From contig NZ_JWLC01000030.1 of the NCBI RefSeq assembly GCF_000813745.1, positions 1 to 64,000 of the forward strand: a DNA stretch of 64,000 nucleotides. The letters are read 5' to 3'. Positions 36,610-45,073 of the stretch are shown in pieces. Position numbers and translations under genes: made by a program. A model generated the notes under the pieces. That model made no database searches. It was given only the letters and a program-made list of their open reading frames with translations, and was not told the DNA's origin. Every line of letters starts with the position of its first letter. Positions within the stretch are counted from its first letter, which is position 1. The stretch is from Leisingera sp. ANG-M1. Lineage in GTDB: Bacteria; Pseudomonadota; Alphaproteobacteria; Rhodobacterales; Rhodobacteraceae.

Positions 36610-37860
36610 TCACATTTCCCAGGGGAAACTGTCCAGCCGCACCGGCCCGTCGGCGGTGACCAGCACCTGGGTCTCCAGCTTGACCGACTCGGATCCCTTC
36701 TCGCCAATCAGGCTTTCGATGCAGATCACCATGTTCTCTTCGAACTGCCCGCCATGGGCGCCGTCGAAGTCGACATGCAGCGGCACAACCGGCCATTCAT
36801 CCGCCATGCCGACGCCATGGGCCGCCAAGGAGTAGCGGTAAGGCTGATAGGGTTCCGGGATCTGCCAGCTTTTAGCGTCGAATTCCGCGAAACTCAGCCC
36901 GGGCTGCAGCAGCGCCATGTTGTGGTCGATCTGCTCGCGCGCCGCGGAATACAGCCGTTTTTGGGTGTCACTCATCGGCACATAACCGCAGGTCCAGCTG
37001 CGCGACAGATCCGCGCAATAGCCGTAAGGCCCGATCATGTCGGTATCAAAGGAGATCATCTCTCCCTCGCGGCATTCGCGGGCGGAGCATTCCTTGTACC
37101 AGGGGTTGGTGTTCGGGCCGCAGGTCAGCAGCTTGGTCTCTAGCCACTCACCGCCCGAGCGGGCGTTTTCGAAGTGCAGATGCGCCCACAGCTCCTGTTC
37201 GGTCACGCCGGGGACTGAGTGCTCATAGATCCGCGCCATGCCAGCCTCGCAGACGCGGATGGTCCAGCGCATCAGTTCGATCTCATCCGCGGATTTGATG
37301 GCGCGGGCGGTCTCAGTAATCTGGCCGCCGTCCAGCACCTGGATGCCGTGCTCCGACAGCGCATGAACGCCCTCGGGCTCCATCCGGTCGACGCCGAGGC
37401 GCATGTTGCCGCCGCCGTGTTGCTTGACCAGATCCGCGATCTCGGCGGCCCAGGGGGCGAGGCGCTCGGTGGCCTTGTCGCCGGCGCACATGAACATCCA
37501 GCCAATGGCGTTGCGGATTTCATCCACCCCCGGCAGGCCGTCGTTCAGATGCTCGCAGCCCTTGAATTCGAACATGATGCCGGGACCGCCGTTCAGGATC
37601 AGCGCGTAGCGGATCGGGTTGTGGGCGGTCCAGATCGACATGTTGGAGCAGTCAAACGCATAGCGGATGTTGACTGGATCGTAGAGCAAGAGGCCTGCTA
37701 CATCCTGCCGTGCCATCTCATCGCGCAGCCGCTGCAGGCGGAAGGCGCGGGCGCGGTCCAGCACGTCCTGGCCAAGCGGCGATTTCAGCGGTTTGTCTGC
37801 CCCTTCCGCGTTGAGGAAGGTGCGTTTGCGCTCGTCTTTGAATACAGCCAGCTCGGTCAT
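36610..37860 (-). CDS. M24-family metalloenzyme, DddP-like
   Basis: 416 residues in the Xaa-Pro-peptidase fold. N-terminal creatinase-like domain to about 175 (LLLYDPVNIRYAFDCSNMSI), then a pita-bread catalytic domain with metal ligands in FDTDMIGPYGYCADLSRSW (two Asp plus a third), His in LAAHGVGMADEWP and Glu in IESLIGEKG and KLETQVLV. The overall pattern resembles the DMSP lyase DddP of roseobacters, which uses this fold to make DMS and acrylate, but it may be a paralogue with a different substrate (peptide or amino-acid derivative). ATG overlaps the stop of the upstream oxygenase gene (ATGA). Confidence 0.72.
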   Translation of the reverse strand: MTELAVFKDERKRTFLNAEGADKPLKSPLGQDVLDRARAFRLQRLRDEMARQDVAGLLLYDPVNIRYAFDCSNMSIWTAHNPIRYALILNGGPGIMFEFKGCEHLNDGLPGVDEIRNAIGWMFMCAGDKATERLAPWAAEIADLVKQHGGGNMRLGVDRMEPEGVHALSEHGIQVLDGGQITETARAIKSADEIELMRWTIRVCEAGMARIYEHSVPGVTEQELWAHLHFENARSGGEWLETKLLTCGPNTNPWYKECSARECREGEMISFDTDMIGPYGYCADLSRSWTCGYVPMSDTQKRLYSAAREQIDHNMALLQPGLSFAEFDAKSWQIPEPYQPYRYSLAAHGVGMADEWPVVPLHVDFDGAHGGQFEENMVICIESLIGEKGSESVKLETQVLVTADGPVRLDSFPWEM

Positions 37861-38645
37861 GCGGCACGCCCGTAGAAGCCGATCTGCTCTTCGGCAGAGA
37901 ACATCACGCCGGGCCGGTCGTAGAAGGAGAACACCGCAATCACCCGGTGTTTTTCGCCTTTGACAGTGCCGACCCGGTGCGGTGAGTTCTTGCCGCGGAA
38001 GATGTTCAGGGTGCCGGGCGACAGGGTCACCGAACGCATATTGGGGTCTTCGCCGTTCAAGAGCCGCTCGACACCGTCGTAGTTTGGATCGTCGTCGCTG
38101 CGCAGCTCGGGGCTGTAGATGAACTCGCCGCCCTGATCGGGGGCTTGCAGCAGCATTGTGGTGGTGAATTCCGAGCGGTCGAAGTGCCAGTTCAGCGCCT
38201 GCTCCTCGCCGTAGGACATCACGTTCACCCGCGCCAGCGGGTCCTGCATGATATAGAGCTGTTCCTTGCCCATGGTGGCAGCCAGGAATTCGACAAAGGG
38301 CGGCCATTCATAAAGCTGCAGCACCGGGGAACCTGCGAACTGATCGGCACAGAGCGTCAGGTTTGACGTCTTGAATCGCTGCAGGGCAGGGTGCTCCGGG
38401 GCGAGGCCGTCGATCTCGTCCTTGAAATAGATGTTGTGCTCGCGCTCGTGGCGGAAGCTTTCGGTCTCGAATTTGGGCTTCAGCGCATCGGCGGCACCCT
38501 GGGCGACCTCCGCCTTCATCAATCCATCCAGGCTGAACATGCCGTCTTCGGCCAGCTCCTTGCGGCAGCGGTCCACCAGCGCCTGCCATTCGGCGCTGCC
38601 GGGGCGGTCGAGGGGGTAGCGCTCCAGATCCAGTATGTCGTGCAT
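37857..38645 (-). CDS. Fe(II)/2-oxoglutarate-dependent oxygenase (HalD/BesD-like)
   Basis: 262 residues. Metal motif HFD (NWHFDRSEFTTTML near residue 150) with distal His in SPHRVG near residue 223, and a 2-oxoglutarate-binding Arg probably in KHRVIAVFSFYDRP. The HxD is intact, which fits a hydroxylase rather than the halogenase members of the related BesD/HalD group that carry Gly/Ala there. Substrate possibly a free amino acid or small acid. Co-transcribed with the M24 gene (4-base overlap) and divergent from a LysR gene 113 bases away that may regulate both. Confidence 0.75.
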   Translation of the reverse strand: MHDILDLERYPLDRPGSAEWQALVDRCRKELAEDGMFSLDGLMKAEVAQGAADALKPKFETESFRHEREHNIYFKDEIDGLAPEHPALQRFKTSNLTLCADQFAGSPVLQLYEWPPFVEFLAATMGKEQLYIMQDPLARVNVMSYGEEQALNWHFDRSEFTTTMLLQAPDQGGEFIYSPELRSDDDPNYDGVERLLNGEDPNMRSVTLSPGTLNIFRGKNSPHRVGTVKGEKHRVIAVFSFYDRPGVMFSAEEQIGFYGRAA

Positions 38646-38758
38646 TTTGTTGTCCTTGGTTTTGCCTCGGGTCTTCTCAAGAAACCTGCGCGCTGGGCGG
38701 GGATCTGACCACTACAAAATATCTTGGCGAGCATAAGAAAATCTTGCAGTGTGCGGGT

Positions 38759-39610
38759 ATGAAACTGCCCCCTTTGAACGCCCTGCGCGCCTTTGAATGC
38801 GCTGCCCGCACCGGGAGCTTCTCGGCTGCGGGGGCGGAGATGGGGGTAAGCTCGGCCGCCGTGTCGATGCAGGTGAAGAACCTGGAGGACTGGCTGGGGC
38901 TCAAGCTGTTCACCCGCCGGGCCAATCAGGTGCGGCTGACAGATGCGGGGCGGGACTATTACCAGAAGGCGGCGATGGCGCTGGCTGAGATTGCCAGTTT
39001 CACCCAGGCGCTGACCGAAGGCGGCAAGCGGCGGCCGCTGGTGGTCTCGGCAACTCCGGCGCTGGCGCAGCTATGGCTGCCGGAGCGGCTGAAAGCCTTT
39101 GCTGCCGCGCGGCCCGATGTGCCGGTGCAGCTCAGGATCGAGGATGACACCATCGAGCTGGAGGCGGCGGGGATCGATGCCCGGCTGTCTTATGGCGGCG
39201 AGCATCCGGATTACCGGACGCAGGAACTGTTCACCGATCATCTAGTGCCGGTGGGCAGCGAACCCGACGCCGATCTGCAGACGGCGCCGCTGGTGGAGGT
39301 GAATTGGGGTGCGACCATCACCTCGGTTCCCGGCTGGCGGCAGTATTTTGTCCAGCACGGGATACCTCGCAAGGACCCAGCGGCGGCTGTCGCGCCGTCG
39401 GTGCCCTCCGCGGTGTCGCTGGTGCAGGCGGGGCTGGGCGTTGCTTTGCTGCCGGAACAGGTGGTTTCAGGTGAAATCGGGACCGGCCGGTTGCACAGGC
39501 TGAAAGGCCCGGCGCTGGAAATGCCGCGGCCTTATGTGCTGATCACGGCGCATTACAAGTCGCGCTCGCGCCGGCTGAGAGCGCTTGCAGAGGCGCTGGG
39601 GGTCCGTTAA
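38759..39610 (+). CDS. LysR-family (GcvA-type) transcriptional regulator
   Basis: 283 residues from the ATG at 38759. Winged helix-turn-helix at about 6-60 (NALRAFECAARTGSFSAAGA then GVSSAAVSMQVKNLEDWLG) and a periplasmic-binding-like effector domain. The sequence style is that of GcvA-like LysR proteins. Divergently placed to the oxygenase-M24 pair, the usual arrangement for a LysR regulator and its target. Confidence 0.9.
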   Translation: MKLPPLNALRAFECAARTGSFSAAGAEMGVSSAAVSMQVKNLEDWLGLKLFTRRANQVRLTDAGRDYYQKAAMALAEIASFTQALTEGGKRRPLVVSATPALAQLWLPERLKAFAAARPDVPVQLRIEDDTIELEAAGIDARLSYGGEHPDYRTQELFTDHLVPVGSEPDADLQTAPLVEVNWGATITSVPGWRQYFVQHGIPRKDPAAAVAPSVPSAVSLVQAGLGVALLPEQVVSGEIGTGRLHRLKGPALEMPRPYVLITAHYKSRSRRLRALAEALGVR

Positions 39611-39723
39611 GGGGCGATTCCTGCCGCATATGGCGGATCCGTTTTGAATTTTGCCGCGTAACAGTATATGGGGAAGGCCTGCCGGACCCTATATGGGGCC
39701 CGTATGACTTGGGGGAAACGCCG

Positions 39724-40827
<1,104 letters not shown>

Positions 40828-40875
40828 TGGAAACGGGCAGGCCTGCCTGAATTCCGGGCAGGGTTCCGTTCGCAC

Positions 40876-40905
40876 TGCGGCAATTTCTGCATTGCCGCAT
40901 TTTTC
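40876..40905 (+). terminator. Rho-independent terminator of folE2
   Basis: TGCGGCAAT and ATTGCCGCA form a perfect 9-bp stem around TTCTGC and run straight into TTTTTC, about 50 bases after the folE2 stop. The TGC/GCA-rich arms also resemble some PHA-regulator sites, but the T run favours a terminator. Confidence 0.8.
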
Positions 40906-41122
40906 ACGCTGCTGTGCAGAAACGCATGTTAGCCTGCTAGGCGAATCCCCAGGGAAGTTTCCCGGGGGAGGAGGGAGCTTGTGCGCAGGTGTCTGCTATT
41001 GACGGCCCGTTTTCCGCTGCATCCGGCCCGGCGAGCCACCGGCGCCAGCTCCCCGTGTTTCTTGCCCGCACAATGCAGCAGGTGTCCGGAGCAAGACCAG
41101 TGCAGGACCTAAGGAGTATCAG

Positions 41123-41899
41123 ATGACGAGCTTTCACCAGATGGCCGGGCTGACGGCCAGGGCGCATGAATGGGCGGGGTTTGCGGCAGGCATGCAGCTG
41201 AAGCTTTGGCGCCAGGCGGCCGAGGCGGCGCTGCAGGCGCCGTATGAACAGATGCGGCTGGTGCAGTCCTTGGCGGAAGCGCAGCGGCGGATGCTGGCGG
41301 CGGCGGCTCCGGCGGCTGCGGAAGAACCTGCGCAGCAGGAGGCTCCCGAAGCTGAGGCCAAGGCGGCGCCGCGGGACAAGGCTCCGGTCCGGAAGACGGC
41401 AGCGGCCAAGGCTGCCGCCAAGAAACCCGCGGCGCGCAAACCGGCGCCCCGCAAACCTGCTGCGCGCAAGGCTCCGGCGCGTGCGGCTGCAAAACCGGCA
41501 GCGCAGGCAGTTCCGGTCAAGGAGGTTTTTCCGGTGGCAGCCCCGGCAGCCCCGCGACCCGCGGCGCCCGCCAAGGAGGCCGCTAAACCCGCAAAGCCTG
41601 CCCAGGCGGCAGGGCAGCCTGCACAGCAGCAGGGCACAGCAGCCGGGAATGCGGCGGGGGAAAAGCCTGCGGAGTTCCGGGGGGCTTCTGCGCGCCGGGC
41701 GGAAACGGCCAGGCCGGCAGCTGCCCGGGAGGCCCAGGCGGTGAAACCTGCTGCGGCCAAGGCGCCTGTGCAGGAAACATCCGCAAAGGGCAAGCCGGAC
41801 GGCAAACCGGAGGCTGCCGCCAAGCGTCCGCGCAAGCCCTCCAGCCCGCCGCAGATGCCTGCGCGCAACGCTGGTGGCACCAGCAGCAGCGGGGACTGA
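41123..41899 (+). CDS. Phasin-like protein with histone-H1-like Lys/Ala/Pro tail
   Basis: 258 residues. The first ~55 residues are amphipathic and helical (a phasin-like segment with WAGFAAGMQLKLWRQAAEAA, then MRLVQSLAEAQRRML). From about residue 80 it is an Ala/Lys/Pro/Arg-rich chain with repeated AAKKPAARKPAPRKPAARK-type units, like histone H1 or the PhaF nucleoid-associated phasins, and then a looser Pro/Ala/Gln linker. Such a layout would couple a granule- or membrane-binding helix to DNA. No PHA synthase or depolymerase is in the window. Composition makes distant similarity unreliable. Confidence 0.6.
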   Translation: MTSFHQMAGLTARAHEWAGFAAGMQLKLWRQAAEAALQAPYEQMRLVQSLAEAQRRMLAAAAPAAAEEPAQQEAPEAEAKAAPRDKAPVRKTAAAKAAAKKPAARKPAPRKPAARKAPARAAAKPAAQAVPVKEVFPVAAPAAPRPAAPAKEAAKPAKPAQAAGQPAQQQGTAAGNAAGEKPAEFRGASARRAETARPAAAREAQAVKPAAAKAPVQETSAKGKPDGKPEAAAKRPRKPSSPPQMPARNAGGTSSSGD

Positions 41900-41946
41900 T
41901 CCCGCAGTCTTGACACTTGCGGCGCGCAGGGCCAACGCTGCGCCGC

Positions 41947-43395
41947 ATGTTGGATCTCCGTCCGGTTGGATATGTCATTGGCCTTTTGGTCGTCATTCTG
42001 GGAGCAATGATGCTGTTCCCGCTTGTGGTCGACCTGCTGGACGGCCGCGGCGAGTGGCATGTGTTCCTTGAAAGCGCGGTCTTCACCATCCTGGTGGGCG
42101 GCCTGCTGGCCCTGAGCTGCGCCAATGGCGTCAAGGAGGGGCTGAGCATCCGCCAAACCTTCCTTTTGACCACCACCGTCTGGCTGGCGCTGCCCTTGTT
42201 CGGGGCGATCCCGCTGATGCTGGGGGCGACCGAATTGCGCTTTGTCGACGCGTTTTTCGAAGCGATGTCGGGGCTGACCACAACTGGATCCACGGTGATT
42301 TCGGGGCTGGACGATCTGCCGCGCGGGCTGCTTTTGTGGCGCGGCATCTTGCAATGGCTGGGCGGCATCGGCATCATTGTTGTTGCGATGGTGTTCCTGC
42401 CCGAGCTGCGGGTCGGCGGCATGCAGATCTTTAAGTCGGAAAGCTTTGACACCTTTGGCAAGATCCTGCCGCGGGCGCAGGCAATCGCCAAGCAGATCTC
42501 GCTGATCTACGTGTCCCTGACCATGGCCTGCATGCTGGTCTACATGGTGATGGGCATGGGTCCGTTTGATGCGCTGGTGCATTCGATGACCACAATCGCC
42601 ACCGGCGGTTTCGCCAATTACGACGCCTCCTTCGGGGCCTTTGCCGGGCCGGTGGAATATGCCGCTGCGATCTTCATGATCCTCGCGGCTCTGCCGTTTG
42701 TGCGGTATGTGCAGCTGATCAACGGCCACGGCACGCCAATGCTGCGGGACAGCCAGATCCGCGGCTTCATGCTGACCTTGGGGCTGCTGGTGCTGATCGC
42801 GGCGGGCGTCCTGTACTACAGCCATTCGCAGGGAGCAGAGGCGTCGTTCCGCTCGGCGCTGTTCAACATCACCTCGATCATGTCGGGCACCGGTTATGCC
42901 AGTGCGGACTACATGCAGTGGGGCAGCTTCCTGGTGATGATCTTCTTCTTCACCGGATTGATCGGCGGCTGTGCGGGTTCGACCGCCTGTTCGGTGAAGA
43001 TCTTCCGCTACCAGCTGCTTTTTGCCTCGATCCGCGGCCAGATCCAGCGGATCCGCTCGCCGCATGGGGTGTTCATCACCCGCTACGAGGGGCGGCCGGT
43101 CGACGCCGAGGTGCTGAGCTCGGTGATTTCCTTCTTCATGTTCTTCATTGTGACCCTGGGCGTGGTGGCCTGGGCGCTGGCGCTGACCGGGCTGGATTTC
43201 ATCACCGCGGTATCGGGGGCGGCGGCGACGGTGGCAAATATCGGTCCCGGGCTGGGAGATACCATCGGGCCGGCCGGCAATTTCTCGACGCTGAACGATC
43301 CGGCCAAGTGGATCCTGAGCGCGGCGATGCTGATCGGGCGGCTGGAGCTGATGGCGGTTTACGCGATCCTCACGGTACGGTTCTGGCGCGGCTGA
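41947..43395 (+). CDS. trkH: Trk-type potassium uptake protein TrkH
   Basis: 482-residue inner-membrane transporter with about ten hydrophobic segments and four pore-loop repeats: MSGLTTTGSTVISGL near residue 112, SMTTIATGGFANYD near residue 216, NITSIMSGTGYASADY near residue 310 and AAATVANIGPGLGD near residue 428. It needs the cytoplasmic TrkA partner, not found here. ATG at 41947 is preferred by family start. Its start is 47 bases after the phasin-like gene, so the two may share a transcript. Confidence 0.95.
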   Translation: MLDLRPVGYVIGLLVVILGAMMLFPLVVDLLDGRGEWHVFLESAVFTILVGGLLALSCANGVKEGLSIRQTFLLTTTVWLALPLFGAIPLMLGATELRFVDAFFEAMSGLTTTGSTVISGLDDLPRGLLLWRGILQWLGGIGIIVVAMVFLPELRVGGMQIFKSESFDTFGKILPRAQAIAKQISLIYVSLTMACMLVYMVMGMGPFDALVHSMTTIATGGFANYDASFGAFAGPVEYAAAIFMILAALPFVRYVQLINGHGTPMLRDSQIRGFMLTLGLLVLIAAGVLYYSHSQGAEASFRSALFNITSIMSGTGYASADYMQWGSFLVMIFFFTGLIGGCAGSTACSVKIFRYQLLFASIRGQIQRIRSPHGVFITRYEGRPVDAEVLSSVISFFMFFIVTLGVVAWALALTGLDFITAVSGAAATVANIGPGLGDTIGPAGNFSTLNDPAKWILSAAMLIGRLELMAVYAILTVRFWRG

Positions 43396-43570
43396 GCCGC
43401 CGGATTGGCGGAAATTGCGCAAGCGGTGGCTTGTGGCGGTTTGCCGCGCTGTAATTAGCGCCGAAGCCGCAGCTTCCTTTCCTTGAAGGCCTGCGCGCTC
43501 TTGCCCTTGGGGGGCGGCTCGCCTATGAGGCACAGGATCGAAACCCGCAAGGCAGGGAGACCCGTTCCAT

Positions 43571-44809
43571 ATGCCCGTACTTGTGATGAAATTCGGCGGC
43601 ACGTCAGTCGCCAACCTGGACCGCATCCGCCGCGCCGCCAAACGCGTCGGCGTTGAGGTGGCCAAGGGCTATGACGTGATCGTCATTGTGTCGGCGATGT
43701 CCGGCAAGACCAATGAGCTGGTGGGCTGGGTCGACGAGACCTCGCCGCTGTATGACGCGCGCGAATATGATGCCGTGGTGTCTTCGGGCGAGAACGTGAC
43801 CGCAGGCCTGATGGCGCTGACGCTGCAGGAGATGGATATCCCGGCACGCAGCTGGCAGGGCTGGCAGGTTCCGCTCAAGACCACCTCGGCGCACAGCCAG
43901 GCCCGGATCGAGGAGATCCCGCCGGAAAACATCAACGCCAAGTTTGCCGAAGGCATGCGGGTGGCCGTGGTTGCAGGTTTCCAGGGCATCAGCCCCGAAG
44001 GCCGTATCACCACCCTGGGCCGGGGCGGCTCGGACACCACTGCAGTGGCTTTTGCGGCGGCGTTTGAAGCTGAGCGCTGCGATATCTACACTGACGTGGA
44101 CGGCGTCTATACCACCGACCCGCGGATCTGCGACAAGGCCCGCAAGCTGGACAAGATCGCGTTTGAAGAAATGCTGGAGCTGGCGTCGCTGGGTGCGAAA
44201 GTGCTGCAGACCCGCTCGGTTGAACTGGCGATGCGCTATAAGGTGAAGCTGCGCGTGCTGTCCAGCTTCGAGGAACAAAGTGACGAGGCCGGCACGCTGG
44301 TCTGTGCCGAGGAGGAAATCATGGAATCCAATGTTGTGGCCGGTGTGGCCTATTCCCGTGACGAAGCCAAGCTGACCGTGCAGTCGGTAGCGGACCGCCC
44401 CGGCATCGCGGCGACCATCTTCACCTCGCTGTCGGATGCGGGCGTGAATGTCGATATGATCGTGCAGGACGTCTCGGAAGACGGCCGCACCGACATGACT
44501 TTCTCCTGCCCGACCGACCAGGTCGCACGTGCCGAGCAGGCGCTGCTCGGCATCAAGGAGAAGGGCGAAATCAACTATGCCGAACTGCTGGCCGACAACG
44601 AAGTCGCCAAGGTGTCGGTGGTTGGCATCGGCATGCGCTCGCAGTCGGGCGTGGCTGCCAAGATGTTCAAGGTGCTGTCGGACGAGGGCATCAACATCAA
44701 GGTTATCACCACTTCGGAAATCAAGATCTCGGTGCTGATCGACCGCAAGTACATGGAGCTTGCCGTGCAGGCGCTGCATGATGCGTTCGAACTGGACAAG
44801 GCCGCGTAA
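43571..44809 (+). CDS. lysC: Aspartate kinase
   Basis: 412-residue enzyme phosphorylating aspartate, first step to Lys, Thr, Met and DAP. Catalytic half: MKFGGTSVANLDRI at the start, VVSSGENVTAGLMAL near residue 74, TLGRGGSDTTAVAFAA near residue 154, then YTDVDGVYTTDPRI. Two ACT domains (about 265-410; SVADRPGIAATIFTSLSDAG and GIGMRSQSGVAAKMFKVLSD) give end-product feedback. Single gene with its own terminator; functionally linked to metZ in the same window through homoserine. Confidence 0.97.
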   Translation: MPVLVMKFGGTSVANLDRIRRAAKRVGVEVAKGYDVIVIVSAMSGKTNELVGWVDETSPLYDAREYDAVVSSGENVTAGLMALTLQEMDIPARSWQGWQVPLKTTSAHSQARIEEIPPENINAKFAEGMRVAVVAGFQGISPEGRITTLGRGGSDTTAVAFAAAFEAERCDIYTDVDGVYTTDPRICDKARKLDKIAFEEMLELASLGAKVLQTRSVELAMRYKVKLRVLSSFEEQSDEAGTLVCAEEEIMESNVVAGVAYSRDEAKLTVQSVADRPGIAATIFTSLSDAGVNVDMIVQDVSEDGRTDMTFSCPTDQVARAEQALLGIKEKGEINYAELLADNEVAKVSVVGIGMRSQSGVAAKMFKVLSDEGINIKVITTSEIKISVLIDRKYMELAVQALHDAFELDKAA

Positions 44810-44842
44810 GCGCCCGCCGAAAAAGAGATTTCTGTGAATTGC

Positions 44843-44868
44843 AAGGGCGCCTTTCAGGCGCCTTTGTC
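44843..44868 (+). terminator. Hairpin terminator after lysC
   Basis: AAGGGCGCC pairs with GGCGCCTTT around a TTTCA loop, nine pairs including one G-T, and ends in TTTGTCGT. It lies 34 bases after the lysC stop. Confidence 0.65.
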
Positions 44869-45073
44869 GTGTCTGCCGGGCGGCGGGCAAGTTTCTGCCC
44901 AAAGCTGCGGCACGGCGGGCTGATTGCGGGCAAAACTGCAAAAACACTTGGACTTTTTCCGCCGGGGTGGGACAAGTGGATGAGGAGAGAGCGCTGGCGC
45001 ACTACTCTGGGCGGTATCCGCCCAGGGCTGCAGGGCGGCGGCGTACAGGGACTTTGCCCGGGAAAGGGTGACT

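Noticed and set aside
36610-37860. Naming the M24 gene dddP outright
   Set aside because: The motif pattern is close, but several amino-acid and peptide hydrolases share the fold; without a phylogeny the function is not secure.
39660-39700. Zur box upstream of folE2
   Set aside because: Two TATATGGGG copies and an imperfect palindrome are present, but they do not match a zinc-uptake-regulator consensus I can state with confidence.
41134-43665. Very long minus-strand open frame (843 codons) across the phasin-like and trkH genes
   Set aside because: It is antisense to trkH, whose pore motifs are unmistakable, and its own sequence is low-complexity His/Arg/Gln-rich, typical of a GC-rich shadow.
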